NCBI RefSeq assembly: GCF_018613805.1
Contig: NZ_JAGGPL010000003.1
Span: forward strand, 372,001 to 436,000
Reading direction: 5' to 3'
Source of the DNA: Arthrobacter sp. ISL-48
Lineage (GTDB): Bacteria > Actinomycetota > Actinomycetes > Actinomycetales > Micrococcaceae
Length of the DNA: 64,000 nucleotides
Each line of letters starts with the position of its first letter. The stretch's first letter is position 1. Position numbers and translations under genes: made by a program. This document shows, one piece after another, positions 19,412-27,943 of the stretch. The notes beneath the pieces are model-generated. The model was not told the origin of the DNA and did not search any database. It saw nothing but the letters and a program-made list of their open reading frames with translations.

Positions 19412-20469
19412 GCGTTCCCACACTGAAACAGGCCCCCGTCAACGAGCACACCCGGGTCCTCGGAATCGGCGCTTACCGCCCGGATATCATCGTGACCAAT
19501 GACGATGTCTGCCAGTGGATCGATTCCTCAGACGAATGGATCCGCCAGCGCACCGGAATCGTCACGCGCCATCGCGCCCCGGCCGATGTCAGCGTCATCG
19601 ACATGGCCGAAGGTGCGGCGCGGGAGGCACTGCTGAAGGCAGGAATCGAGGCTTCCCAGCTGGGGGCCGTCATCGTCTCCACGGTCACCCACCCCTACGC
19701 CACGCCGTCGGCGGCCGCCAGCCTCGCTGACCGCCTCGGAGCCACTCCCGCTCCGGCCTTTGACATCTCGGCAGCCTGCGCCGGGTACTGCTACGGCATC
19801 GCCCAGGGCGACGCACTTGTCCGCTCCGGCGCAGCCGACTACGTCCTGGTGGTGGGCGCGGAGAAGCTTTCCGACGTGATCGACAACCATGAGCGGACCA
19901 TTTCGTTCCTTCTCGGCGACGGCGCCGGCGCCGTAGTGATCGGCCCCTCCGACGCCCCTGGAATCGGCCCCTCGGTATGGGGTTCGGATGGCAGCAAATG
20001 GGATGCGATCGGCATGACACGCTCCATGCTTGACGTCCGGGACCTCAGTGCCTCCGCCCGCCAGGCCGACGAATCAGATGACCTGGCCATTATCTCGGCG
20101 GCGCAGGACCTCTGGCCCACCCTCCGTCAGGACGGACAGACCGTCTTCCGCTGGGCCGTGTGGGAAATGGCCAAGGTGGCCCAGCAAGCCCTCGACGCCG
20201 CCGGAATCCGCGCCGAGGACCTTGTCGCCTTCATCCCCCACCAGGCCAACATGCGCATCATCGATGAAATGGTCAAGAAGCTTCAGCTTCCAGAGACCGT
20301 CACCGTTGCCCGGGACATCGCCGACGCTGGAAACACCTCGGCTGCCTCCATCCCCCTCGCCACCCACCGCCTGCTCCAGGAGAACCCTGGGCTCAGCGGC
20401 GGCCTCGCCCTCCAGATCGGCTTCGGCGCCGGCCTGGTGTTCGGTGCCCAGGTAATCGTCCTTCCCTAG
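19408..20469 (+). CDS. fabH: Beta-ketoacyl-ACP synthase III
   Basis: 353-aa initiating condensing enzyme that joins an acyl-CoA primer to malonyl-ACP. The Cys-His-Asn triad is visible as Cys124 (ISAACAGY), His in PHQANMR and Asn in AGNTSAAS, with a C-terminal GFGAGL. The length is slightly above the usual 310-340 aa because of an insertion near SKWDAIGMTRSMLDVRDLSASARQADESDD. In actinobacteria FabH normally prefers branched primers; preference here is not readable. The start overlaps fabD by four bases. Confidence 0.95.
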   Translation: MSVPTLKQAPVNEHTRVLGIGAYRPDIIVTNDDVCQWIDSSDEWIRQRTGIVTRHRAPADVSVIDMAEGAAREALLKAGIEASQLGAVIVSTVTHPYATPSAAASLADRLGATPAPAFDISAACAGYCYGIAQGDALVRSGAADYVLVVGAEKLSDVIDNHERTISFLLGDGAGAVVIGPSDAPGIGPSVWGSDGSKWDAIGMTRSMLDVRDLSASARQADESDDLAIISAAQDLWPTLRQDGQTVFRWAVWEMAKVAQQALDAAGIRAEDLVAFIPHQANMRIIDEMVKKLQLPETVTVARDIADAGNTSAASIPLATHRLLQENPGLSGGLALQIGFGAGLVFGAQVIVLP

Positions 20470-20551
20470 GAACGCCCCAATCCAGCCCGCATCCGCGGTC
20501 TGCACCGTTTCCGGCAGCCCCTGCCGGCAATAACAAGAAAAGGAGCCATCA

Positions 20552-20797
20552 ATGGCTAGCAACGAAGAGATCCTGGCCGGTTTGGCTGAAATCGTCAACG
20601 AAGAGACCGGCCTGGCCCCTGAGGCTGTGGAGTCGGACAAGTCCTTCACCGAGGACCTGGACATCGACTCCATCTCCATGATGACCATCGTGGTCAACGC
20701 TGAAGAGAAGTTCGGCGTGCGCATCCCCGATGAAGAGGTCAAGAACCTCAAGACCGTAGGAGACGCCGTCAGCTTCATCGCCGGCGCCCAGGCCTGA
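20552..20797 (+). CDS. acpP: Acyl carrier protein
   Basis: 81-aa acidic four-helix carrier of growing acyl chains. The phosphopantetheine attachment Ser40 is in DLDIDSIS, where most ACPs have DSL; the Ile is common in related actinobacteria. AAAGGAG lies before ATG 20552. It lies between fabH and fabF, and a strong hairpin follows it, which could let ACP accumulate above the enzymes. Confidence 0.96.
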   Translation: MASNEEILAGLAEIVNEETGLAPEAVESDKSFTEDLDIDSISMMTIVVNAEEKFGVRIPDEEVKNLKTVGDAVSFIAGAQA

Positions 20798-20825
20798 CCA
20801 AGGCTCCAGCCACTTACGGCTGGCT

Positions 20826-20864
20826 GGACTGCCGGTCCGGTTCTTTTCACCGGACCGGCAGTCC
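20826..20864 (+). terminator. Hairpin between acpP and fabF
   Basis: A perfect 16-bp stem (20826-20841 with 20849-20864, loop TCTTTTC) lies inside the fab operon. It may be a partial terminator or a 3' stabiliser for the abundant acpP message; no U-tract follows. Confidence 0.65.
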
Positions 20865-20960
20865 ACCGCATCCACACCGGCAGTCAGATGCCGCACACCC
20901 CTCACGCGGGACCGCCGGAGACAACCGGACACGGCCTGCCCACCGACAGAGAGTAATCCC

Positions 20961-22196
20961 ATGACACGCAAAGTAGTCATTACCGGTCTGGGTGCCACCA
21001 CGCCCATCGGCGGAGACGTACCCACTATGTGGAGGAACGCGCTTAAGGGGGTCTCCGGTGCCCGCACCCTGGAGGATGACTGGGTTTCCAAGTATGAGCT
21101 TCCCGTCCACTTCGCGGCACGTTGCAGCACTCCCGCCCTCGAGGTCCTGGGCCGGGTTGAGGCCAAGCGGATGGATCCGTCAACCCAGTTCGGCGTGATC
21201 GCCTCCCGCGAGGCTTGGGCAGACTCCGGTATCACAGAGATCGACCACGACCGCCTGGCTGTCGCCTTCGCTACCGGCATCGGAGGCGTCTGGACCCTCC
21301 TGGACGCGTGGGACACCCTGAAGGAAAAGGGACCCAGGCGTGTTCTTCCCATGACGGTGCCCATGCTGATGCCCAACGGCGTAGCAGCGGCGGTCAGCCT
21401 CGACCTTGGCGCCCGTGCCGGTGCCCACACCCCCGTCTCCGCCTGCGCCTCCGGAACCGAAGCCCTGCACCTTGGCCTGGATATGATCCGGTCGGGCAAA
21501 GCTGACGTTGTCATGTGCGGCGGCGCCGAGGCGGCTATCCACCCCATGCCCCTCGCGGCGTTCGCATCCATGCAGGCCCTCTCTCGCCGGAACGACGATC
21601 CGCAGGGCGCCTCGCGTCCTTACGATCGTGACCGCGATGGCTTTGTCATGGGCGAAGGCGCCGGTGCCCTGGTCCTCGAGGCCGAGGAACACGCCCTGGC
21701 CCGCGGCGCCCGCATTTACGGCGAGCTCGCCGGTACGTCCGTCACCGCAGACGCGTACCACATCACGGCCCCGGACCCCGCGGGCCTCGGCGCAACCCGG
21801 GCGCTGAAGGCTGCGATGTTCGACGGCCGGATCCAGGCTGAAGACGTTGTGCACGTCAATGCCCACGCAACATCCACTCCCGTGGGCGACAAACCCGAGT
21901 ACACTGCGCTGCGTGCCGCCCTGGGCACCCATATCGATCATGTGGCAGTCTCTGCCACCAAGTCGCAGATGGGCCACCTCCTGGGTGCCTCAGGCGCCGT
22001 GGAGGCGGTCCTCACCGTACTCGCGGTTTATGAACGCAAGGCTCCGGTCACCATCAACCTCGAAAACCAGGATCCGGAGATCCCGCTCGACGTCGTCACC
22101 TCTGCCCGCGACCTGCCCGCCGGCAACATCGTGGCGCTGAGCAACTCGTTCGGCTTCGGCGGGCACAACGCCGTCATCGCTGTGCGGAGCATCTAG
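20961..22196 (+). CDS. fabF: Beta-ketoacyl-ACP synthase II
   Basis: 411-aa elongating condensing enzyme. The Cys-His-His triad is present: Cys162 in VSACASGTE, His in VNAHATSTPVGD and His in GHLLGASGAVE, with the gatekeeper GFGGHNA at the C-terminus. It closes the fasR-fabD-fabH-acpP-fabF locus and is followed by a very strong terminator, so the operon ends here. No FabG/FabI genes are included, as is usual in this lineage. Confidence 0.96.
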   Translation: MTRKVVITGLGATTPIGGDVPTMWRNALKGVSGARTLEDDWVSKYELPVHFAARCSTPALEVLGRVEAKRMDPSTQFGVIASREAWADSGITEIDHDRLAVAFATGIGGVWTLLDAWDTLKEKGPRRVLPMTVPMLMPNGVAAAVSLDLGARAGAHTPVSACASGTEALHLGLDMIRSGKADVVMCGGAEAAIHPMPLAAFASMQALSRRNDDPQGASRPYDRDRDGFVMGEGAGALVLEAEEHALARGARIYGELAGTSVTADAYHITAPDPAGLGATRALKAAMFDGRIQAEDVVHVNAHATSTPVGDKPEYTALRAALGTHIDHVAVSATKSQMGHLLGASGAVEAVLTVLAVYERKAPVTINLENQDPEIPLDVVTSARDLPAGNIVALSNSFGFGGHNAVIAVRSI

Positions 22197-22207
22197 CACT
22201 CCACCTG

Positions 22208-22245
22208 AAAGAGGAGGCACCGCCAGTGGCGGTGCCTCCTCTTTT
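22208..22245 (+). terminator. Strong intrinsic terminator of the fab operon
   Basis: A 17-bp perfect stem (22208-22224 with 22228-22244), loop AGT, ending in CTTTT. Confidence 0.92.
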
Positions 22246-22305
22246 GCTATGGGGTCTTGCTGTGTGCGGACGCCAGACGACAAGGCGCCGAAGGGTGGGG
22301 ATAGC

Positions 22306-22362
22306 CGACGGCTGGACGGTCGACGGATGGACCATCGACGGCTGAACGGTCGACGGCGGTCA
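22306..22362. repeat. 15-bp tandem repeat, about 3.8 units
   Basis: Units of the form CGACGGCTGGACGGT at 22306-22320, 22321-22335, 22336-22350 and a partial fourth to 22362, reaching the stop codon of the DUF3145 gene. Probably slippage in a non-coding spacer. Confidence 0.7.
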
Positions 22363-22863
22363 GCCCACCTGGTGCAGCCAGCGCACGGGAGCGCCCTCGG
22401 CAGCATGCCGGAAGGGCTCGAGCTCTTCGTCCCAGGCCTCTCCGAGTGCCAGGGACAGCTCGTGGTAGACGGCAGAGGGATCGCCGGCGCCGGACTCGTA
22501 GGCGTAACGGATCCTGTCCTCTGACACCATGATGTTGCCGTGGACGTCCGTCACGGCATGGAAGATGCCCAGCTCGGGCGTGTGGGACCAGCGGCCTCCG
22601 TCCACGCCCTGGCTCGGTTCCTCGGTGACCTCGTAGCGGAGATGTGCCCAGCCGCGGAGTGCCGATGCCAGCTGCGATCCCGTGCCTGGAATACCCGTCC
22701 AGGAGAGCTCGGCCCGGAACATTCCGGGCGCGGCAGGCTGAGGGGTCCACTCAAGATCCGTCCGCTTGTCCACGACGGATCCGATGGCCCACTCGACATG
22801 CGGGCACAGTGCGGTAGGGGCCGAGTGCACGAACAACACACCGCGGGTCATTGCAGCAGACAT
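22360..22863 (-). CDS. DUF3145 family protein
   Basis: 167-aa actinobacterial DUF3145 protein (TRGVLFVHSAPTALCPHVEWAIG near the start, then WTPQPAAPGMFRAELSWTG and a conserved C-terminal LGEAWDEELEPFRHAAEGAPVRWLHQVG). Its function is unknown; it is often encoded beside fabF. Start ATG 22863 has GGAGG 5 bp upstream, which is better than the two upstream ATGs. Convergent with fabF, with a terminator and a small tandem repeat between. Confidence 0.85.
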   Translation of the reverse strand: MSAAMTRGVLFVHSAPTALCPHVEWAIGSVVDKRTDLEWTPQPAAPGMFRAELSWTGIPGTGSQLASALRGWAHLRYEVTEEPSQGVDGGRWSHTPELGIFHAVTDVHGNIMVSEDRIRYAYESGAGDPSAVYHELSLALGEAWDEELEPFRHAAEGAPVRWLHQVG

Positions 22864-23249
22864 TCCATCCTCCATAGCTGTAGGTACGTCTTCCCCAACG
22901 ACCTCTGCCTGGATGGAACTGTCCTGTGCCGTCTCCCTCACGGCGCCGATTCCCTGCCTGATTATTAAGCTGTGTCCGGACTTGCCGTGACGCGCGAAGC
23001 GATTGAGCTTCAAGCGACACTTGAAAGTTGCCGGACGTGACTCTTATTGTGCCGTACACCGCCTAATTACGCCAGTGCAATTCACCATATCAACGTGCGG
23101 GTACGCATTTCTGCCTCACGGGCGCGGGACTCTGTGGGACGCTGTCTACAGAAATGGCTCCGGATGTACCATGACTGCATGACGGGCTCACGGATTCTGC
23201 GTTTCGGATCACCCCTGATCATCAATGCTTTCAAGGCCGGGCGATAACC
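22864..23249. other. 386-bp intergenic region with a possible 22-codon leader frame
   Basis: Contains the upstream region of DUF3145 (an AT-rich TTAATAAT patch near 22964) and the region ahead of the SDR gene. A short + frame, ATG 23179 to TAA 23247 (MTGSRILRFGSPLIINAFKAGR), ends 2 bp before the SDR start and could be a coupling peptide. Nothing else is supported. Confidence 0.35.
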
Positions 23250-24155
23250 GTGCCCTCAATGGATAGACGCGTGGCGCTCGTCACCGGCGCGACCGGAGGC
23301 CTTGGGAAGGCGATCGCTGCAGCGCTGGCGCGCGGAGGCGCGAACGTCGTGGTCGTTGGACGGTCGCAGGAGCGGGCCGAAGATGCGATGCGTGACATCC
23401 GGGCGGCCATCCCGGCCGCAAAGCTGGAGCCACTTGCCTGCGACCTCTCAAGCCAGGCATCAATCCGCAACGCGGGCCACGAGTTCCTTTCCCGCCACGA
23501 CAAGCTGGACGTAATGGTCAACGCTGCAGGCGTGTTCCGAAAGGAACGTCACGAGACTGCCGACGGTCTCGAGCTTACGTTCGCCACAAACGTGATGGGC
23601 TACTTCCTACTCACGAACGTGCTCCTGGACCCCCTCAAGATAGCCGCAGCGCGAGGCGCAGACTCCGAAGTCCCCAATGTCCCGGCAGGCCCATTGAAGG
23701 CGTCGCGGATCGTGAACATCGCGTCCAGGTACTCGAATGGACCCTGGGCCACGAAGCTCGACTTCGACGACCTCCAGACTGCCAAGGCCAAATACAGCTT
23801 CATGCGGGCGACGCCCCCTACGATGCTTGCCCGCGTTCTTTTAACCCAAGAGCTCGCTGAGCGACTGCGCGGGTCAGGCGTGGTGGTGAACGCCGTCCAC
23901 CCGGGGCTCGTCAAGCACACGGCACTGCTCCAGGACGTGGGCGGCCCGTTCCGCCTGATGACGAATACGTTCGGTGCGTCCGCCGAGAAGGGCGCCGACA
24001 CCCCTGTGTGGCTCGCGACCTCCCCGGACGCGGCGGCGGTCACGGGTAAGTTCTGGGCGAAGCGCAAGGAACTGCCGACACCTGGCATGGGTTCGGATCC
24101 GGAGGCACGGAAGCGGTTGTGGGAGGAGTGCACGCGGCTGTCCCTGCCAGCATGA
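23250..24155 (+). CDS. SDR oxidoreductase with altered catalytic motif
   Basis: 301-aa short-chain dehydrogenase of the retinol-dehydrogenase-like group: TGATGGLG cofactor motif at about residues 12-19, NAAG (VNAAGVFRKE), FATNVMGYFLLT and NIASRYSN. The catalytic YxxxK reads YSFMR, with Arg instead of Lys, followed by the expected helix LARVLLTQELAERL. Activity is therefore uncertain. GTG 23250 starts 2 bp after a short upstream frame, and an internal ATG three codons later is also possible. Third-position GC looks lower than in neighbours, which may indicate transfer. Substrate unknown. Confidence 0.75.
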   Translation: MPSMDRRVALVTGATGGLGKAIAAALARGGANVVVVGRSQERAEDAMRDIRAAIPAAKLEPLACDLSSQASIRNAGHEFLSRHDKLDVMVNAAGVFRKERHETADGLELTFATNVMGYFLLTNVLLDPLKIAAARGADSEVPNVPAGPLKASRIVNIASRYSNGPWATKLDFDDLQTAKAKYSFMRATPPTMLARVLLTQELAERLRGSGVVVNAVHPGLVKHTALLQDVGGPFRLMTNTFGASAEKGADTPVWLATSPDAAAVTGKFWAKRKELPTPGMGSDPEARKRLWEECTRLSLPA

Positions 24156-24176
24156 CCCGGTTCCCACGCCCCCTCG

Positions 24177-25103
24177 TCAGGCCCGTGGGTGTGCCTGCTG
24201 GTAGCTCTTCCTGAGCCGGTCCACTGATACGTGGGTGTAGATTTGGGTGGTGGCCAAGCTGCTGTGCCCTAGAATTTCCTGGACCGCCCGCAGGTCCGCA
24301 CCCCCGTCCAGCAGGTGCGTGGCTGCCGAGTGGCGGAGGGCATGCGGTCCTGTGGCGGAGGTGTCCCCCAGGGCCTCCAGCAGGTCCTTCACGACCGCCC
24401 GGACCTGGCGCTGGTCCACCCTGTTGCCCCGGGAGCCCAGGAACAGGGCGGGCCCGCTGCGCTCCTTGGCCAGCACGGGCCTTCCGCGGCGGAGCCAGTC
24501 GTCGACGGCGACGGCAGCGGGGACACCATAGGGAACGGTGCGTTCCTTATTGCCCTTGCCCACCACGCGGAGGGTGCGACGGTCCGGGTTGAGGTCATCC
24601 ACGTCCATCCCTGCGAGTTCCCCAACCCGCAGGCCGGTGGCATACAGGAGCTCCACCATGGCACGGTTCCGGACAGCCAACGGCGAGCCGTCAGCCGCTG
24701 CCCTCTCCAGGCCGCCCAGCAGCCTGGCGATCTGCTGAGACTGCAGCACCCCGGGAAGTGACTTTTCCGTCCGCGGGGCACGGAGCCGCAAGGCAGGGTC
24801 GGTGTGGATGATCTCCTCCCGCATAGCCCATGCGGTGAAGGACCGCGCTGTGGCCGACCTCCGGGCCAGTGTGGAGCGGGACATCCCGGCCTGGCTCTGT
24901 GCCCCAAGCCAGCGCCGCAACGTCCCCAGCTCAAGTCCGGGAAGATCGGTGATGTCTTCGGAGGCGGCGTACTCCAAGAGGCTTCGAAGGTCCGAGATGT
25001 AGGCCCGCATGGTGTGGGCTGACCTTGCGCGTTCGCCTTCGAGGTACCTGCCAAAACTGCCGATTGCTTCTTCCAGCGCCGGGGGCAGTTTCTGATTCTC
25101 CAC
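24177..25103 (-). CDS. xerC: Site-specific tyrosine recombinase XerC
   Basis: 308-aa chromosome-dimer-resolution recombinase acting with XerD at dif. The core-binding domain covers about residues 10-95, the catalytic domain about 115-300 with Arg159 (TGLRVGE), Lys183, His254-x-x-Arg257 (HALRHS), His280 (LGHSS) and nucleophile Tyr289 (QIYTHV). It follows dprA in the ancestral order (comM-dprA-xerC), now separated from its upstream neighbours by a 10-kb insertion. Loss of operon read-through after the insertion could lower its expression. Confidence 0.95.
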   Translation of the reverse strand: MENQKLPPALEEAIGSFGRYLEGERARSAHTMRAYISDLRSLLEYAASEDITDLPGLELGTLRRWLGAQSQAGMSRSTLARRSATARSFTAWAMREEIIHTDPALRLRAPRTEKSLPGVLQSQQIARLLGGLERAAADGSPLAVRNRAMVELLYATGLRVGELAGMDVDDLNPDRRTLRVVGKGNKERTVPYGVPAAVAVDDWLRRGRPVLAKERSGPALFLGSRGNRVDQRQVRAVVKDLLEALGDTSATGPHALRHSAATHLLDGGADLRAVQEILGHSSLATTQIYTHVSVDRLRKSYQQAHPRA

Positions 25104-25180
25104 GTTCCTACTTTCCCAGCATTCGGCCCATAATCAGGGACGGACACAGTAAACTGCGGTGAATCCGGCGCCCATTCATA

Positions 25181-25651
25181 TCAGCAGGATTCCTTGGCCC
25201 GCTTCCATCCTCCCCTCTCGGCGGCGGCAAGCCCCAGCAGCCCCAGCCTGCCCAGTCCCGCGCGCACTGATTCCGGACTCAGCCCGGCGACAGCACAGAG
25301 TTTATCCACGGAACTTGTGGTCCTCAGCGGGAGGGCATCGAGAAGGATCAGGTCCTCCAAGGTCAGCCCGTCGTGATCGGCCGAGCGACTCGCTCTGGGC
25401 TCGACGAGTGCTTCCCCGCTGGGCGAGGCCAGCTCAGCGACTTCGGCGGCGTCAGTGACGCAGACGGCGCCTCCCTCCCGGAGCAGCCGGTGGCAGCCTG
25501 CCGAATTGGCGCTGTGAACGGAGCCCGGAACGGCGCCCACCGCCCGCCCGAGGGTTTCCGCATGATGGGCCGTATTCAACGCTCCGGAGCGCCAGCGGGC
25601 TTCCACCACCACCGTCACTGCTGACAGGGCCGCGATGAGTCTGTTCCGCTG
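25181..25651 (-). pseudogene. dprA: dprA 3' fragment (left of the insertion)
   Basis: Codes for the C-terminal 155 residues of DprA (NRLIAALSAVTVVVEAR, then GVHS-like and winged-helix C-terminal parts), but has no start of its own. The minus frame continues into the mobile element (SCILRFC) to 25903 without a credible start. Joining at the CA core (minus strand; 25651-25650 with 35669-35668) gives FLQ-RNRLIAAL in frame and a 394-aa protein. Confidence 0.93.
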
Positions 25652-25661
25652 GCAGAAACGT
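25641..25661. other. attL: left junction of the integrated element
   Basis: dprA-derived GTTCCGC (to 25649), the core TG at 25650-25651, then the element arm G-CAGAAACGT (25653-25661). The same nine bases occur inverted at the other end (35658-35666). Confidence 0.88.
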
Positions 25662-25666
25662 AGAAT
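25661..25666 (+). promoter_or_regulatory. Integrase -10 box, separated from its -35 by integration
   Basis: TAGAAT lies just inside attL. Its natural -35, TTGACG, is at 35655-35660 at the other end of the element. In the circle the two would be 18 bp apart. In the integrated state the bases at the -35 position (GAGTCT, from dprA) do not resemble TTGACA. Confidence 0.7.
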
Positions 25667-25705
25667 ACATGAGTCGTGTAAACGACGCCGAGAAGAGGAG
25701 CGCCA

Positions 25706-27121
25706 GTGACCACCGCCGCCATATATGCCCGCCAGTCGGAAGACGTCAAAGAGGGCATCGCCAATCAGCGCAAGCGCTGTCGCGCCCTGATCGAGGCCCG
25801 AGGCTGGACGGTCGCTCGCGAGTATCAGGACAACGACACGTCCGCCGCCAAGGAGCGCGGCCCCGGCACCGCATGGCATCAGATGCTCGGCGACCTTCGT
25901 CACGGCTCCCTCGACGTCGTCGTAGCCGTCGACCTCGACCGACTCCTCCGTTCAACCCGCGACCTGATCGCCATTACCGAATCCGGCGCCCGCGTGCTGA
26001 CCGTCGACGGCGAGATTGACCTCACGACAGCCGACGGCGAGTTCCGCGCGACCATGCTCGCCGGTATCGCCCGCTTCGAGGTCCGCCGCAAGTCCGAGCG
26101 CCAGAAGCGAGCCAACGAAGCCCGCACGGCCAAGGGCCGCCCCGTTCCCGGCCGTCGCCGTTTCGGCTATGAAACCGACGGCATCACGCCGCGAGAGTCC
26201 GAGGCTGTGGCCGTCCGGCGCATGTTCGATCACGTCGCCACCGGCGGCTCCGTCCGCTCTCTCGCAATGACGCTCAGCGCTGAGGGATATACCACCGTCA
26301 CCGGCCGTCCATGGACCGCCGTGCGAGTACGCGACGTCCTGCTAAATCCACATTACGCGGGAAAGGTCACCTACCTTGGCGAAGTGATCGCCTCCGATGT
26401 CGTTACACCGATTGTCGAGGAGTCCCTGGCCTCCGAAGTCGCCGCGATCCTCCGTGACCCGTCCCGCACGACGAGCCCCGGCCCGAAGCCTAAGCACCTG
26501 CTCAGCGGCCTGTCCAACTGCGGCGTGTGCGGCGCCCCGATCTTCTACATGCGGACCTACCTTTGCCGCGTATCGGCGGGCCACACGTCCATCACAAAGG
26601 ACCGTCTAGAGGCCCGCGTCCGCGACGAGCTCGCCAAGACGTTTATCGCAGGAGGCCCCGGCCTCTTCCCGGCGTCAGGCAACGGCACCAACGTCGCCGC
26701 CCTGATCGCCGCCCACGAGAAGAACGCCGCCGACGTGGCCGCCGTGCTCGCCGACCGCGAGGACGGGCTCGTGCCGCCGAAGGTGGCCCGCGAGAAACTG
26801 ATCGAACTGAAGGCCGCCCGCGAGGCTATCGAGGCCGCACTCGAACGCGCCCGCACCGAGAAGGGCGCCGCCTCGGCATTGCTCGAAATTGCCCAAGGGC
26901 TCCTAGTCCAGCCCACGGCGACCATGCACGAGTTCGCCGAGATGAAGGCGACCGTCCTCGAACGCTTCGACGCCCTCGACCTCGACCGTCAGCGCGAGAT
27001 TATCCGCGCCCTCTTCTACATCGAGATCCGTCCCGGCCGCGACATTTCCCGCGTCTGGATCGAGCACAAGCTCGCGACCCACCTGAACCCCGACGCCGAG
27101 GAGGCGAGTTACGACGACTGA
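25706..27121 (+). CDS. int: Large serine recombinase (phage-type integrase)
   Basis: 471-aa integrase. The N-terminal resolvase domain (about residues 1-145) has the nucleophile Ser11 in IYARQSED and the conserved Arg-rich DLDRLLRSTRDL and FEVRRKSERQKRANEAR segments. A recombinase domain follows (GRRRFGYE ... LNPHYAGKVTY), then a zinc ribbon with CGVCG and a following Cys/His (YLCRVSAGH), and a C-terminal coiled coil (about 340-420) expected to control direction. GTG 25706 is preceded by GAGGAG. It sits next to attL, and its promoter is complete only in the excised circle. The excision factor is not identified. Confidence 0.96.
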   Translation: MTTAAIYARQSEDVKEGIANQRKRCRALIEARGWTVAREYQDNDTSAAKERGPGTAWHQMLGDLRHGSLDVVVAVDLDRLLRSTRDLIAITESGARVLTVDGEIDLTTADGEFRATMLAGIARFEVRRKSERQKRANEARTAKGRPVPGRRRFGYETDGITPRESEAVAVRRMFDHVATGGSVRSLAMTLSAEGYTTVTGRPWTAVRVRDVLLNPHYAGKVTYLGEVIASDVVTPIVEESLASEVAAILRDPSRTTSPGPKPKHLLSGLSNCGVCGAPIFYMRTYLCRVSAGHTSITKDRLEARVRDELAKTFIAGGPGLFPASGNGTNVAALIAAHEKNAADVAAVLADREDGLVPPKVAREKLIELKAAREAIEAALERARTEKGAASALLEIAQGLLVQPTATMHEFAEMKATVLERFDALDLDRQREIIRALFYIEIRPGRDISRVWIEHKLATHLNPDAEEASYDD

Positions 27122-27278
27122 ACCCAACCACGCCCGCGACCGCATCCACGGCGGCGGCCAGCCCTTCGAGGGCAGCTATCAACCCGACGCCGAGGACTTC
27201 CGCCGCTGGCTCCTAGTGGACGCCGAGCGCGTCGTCCGCGCCGAGGAGGAGCGCCTCGACCCGCACCCCGACGATTGA
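27111..27278 (+). CDS. Small protein behind the integrase, apparent ACG start
   Basis: A 55-codon frame with strong third-position GC (TEPNHARDRIHGGGQPFEG ... DFRRWLLVDAERVVRAEEERLDPHPDD). AGGAGG at 27099-27104 lies exactly 6 bp before ACG 27111, and no ATG, GTG or TTG exists in frame between the upstream stop (27084) and GTG 27216. It overlaps the integrase end by 11 bases, so translational coupling is likely. Either ACG is used as start or an ATG has mutated. The acidic product next to an integrase could be a recombination directionality factor, but no sequence motif supports that. Confidence 0.55.
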   Translation, partial: TTTEPNHARDRIHGGGQPFEGSYQPDAEDFRRWLLVDAERVVRAEEERLDPHPDD

Positions 27279-27296
27279 CCGCGTGTAAACACCCTG

Positions 27297-27328
27297 AAAG
27301 GCCCTGCCAGCAACGGCGGGGCCTTTTT
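27297..27328 (+). terminator. Intrinsic terminator of the integrase operon
   Basis: AAAGGCCCTGCC (27297-27308) pairs with GGCGGGGCCTTT, followed by TT; one G-U pair in a 12-bp stem. Confidence 0.9.
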
Positions 27329-27488
27329 CGTGGCGCCAAGCGGCCCCCCGCTCCAGCGCTACTGGTCACATCTCACACTGTGTTGTTGAGCAGATCGGGC
27401 TCGCGGGGCAACCTCCTACCTAGGAGCACACGCCGAGGCGGCCGGTGCGGCGCCGAGCGGGAAACGTCCACGCCGACGACCGGGCGAA

Positions 27489-27593
27489 GCATGACGATAT
27501 GACGGTTCTAACGTCATGCTCTATCTCCCCTAAAAGACTCTCTCTCTTATACCCCCTATAGGGGATGACGTTCGTTTCGTCATATCGTCATGC
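27489..27593. repeat. Nested palindrome 1 (ATGACG/CGTCAT array)
   Basis: Outer arms 27489-27504 and 27578-27593 are a perfect 16-bp inverted repeat (GCATGACGATATGACG). Inner arms AACGTCAT (27510-27517) and ATGACGTT (27565-27572) are 5 bp inside on each side. The centre holds TCTCTCTCTT and the palindrome CCCCTATAGGGG (27553-27564). ATGACG or its complement occurs six times. A second unit of the same plan lies at 28243-28353. Confidence 0.85.
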
Positions 27594-27943
27594 CCTGCCA
27601 TTCCGCCGCCCACGGCCTCCTCCTCAGTTAGAAAAACTTCGCCGAGGAGTGAGCAAAACAGGCCCCCTGGCTCCCTCTCTCTATGTACCCACCTTTGCCG
27701 TTTCGCTCGGTGCCTCACGGCCAGCACGGCCTCAAACCGGATAGCCGCCTTCTGGCGATGCTCGGCTATCTCCCTCTCTCGGCGGCCCTTTCGAGGGGCG
27801 TACCGCCGCCGAGACGACGGGCGTGAGCTCCGCACCGTGGCCGCGTTAGATGCTCCGCCCGTCACCAACTTCCCGACCGCTCGCGGGTAACCGAGCGGCA
27901 TTTTTCAGTCCTATTTCTGTGACACCGAGAAAGGAGCGACGCC
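27594..27943. other. Non-coding stretch between palindrome 1 and the zinc-finger gene
   Basis: No supported gene. A 123-codon minus-strand frame (27901 down to 27530) runs through it but also through the palindrome, lacks a Shine-Dalgarno and has a poor codon pattern. A hairpin, CCGCTCG (27877-27883) with CGAGCGG (27892-27898) followed by CATTTTT, looks like a + strand terminator and suggests a transcript across this region. Confidence 0.5.

Noticed and set aside
24177..25103. XerC as the integrase of the element
   Set aside because: It lies outside the att sites, has the chromosomal XerC features and gene order, and the element has its own serine integrase.
26527..27216. 229-codon plus frame overlapping the end of the integrase
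   Set aside because: Arg/Pro-rich frame-shifted copy of integrase codons; the real small gene nearby is in another frame (27111-27278).
27530..27901. 123-codon minus frame in the element
   Set aside because: No Shine-Dalgarno, runs through palindrome 1, irregular codon usage. Kept only as a remark in the non-coding stretch.
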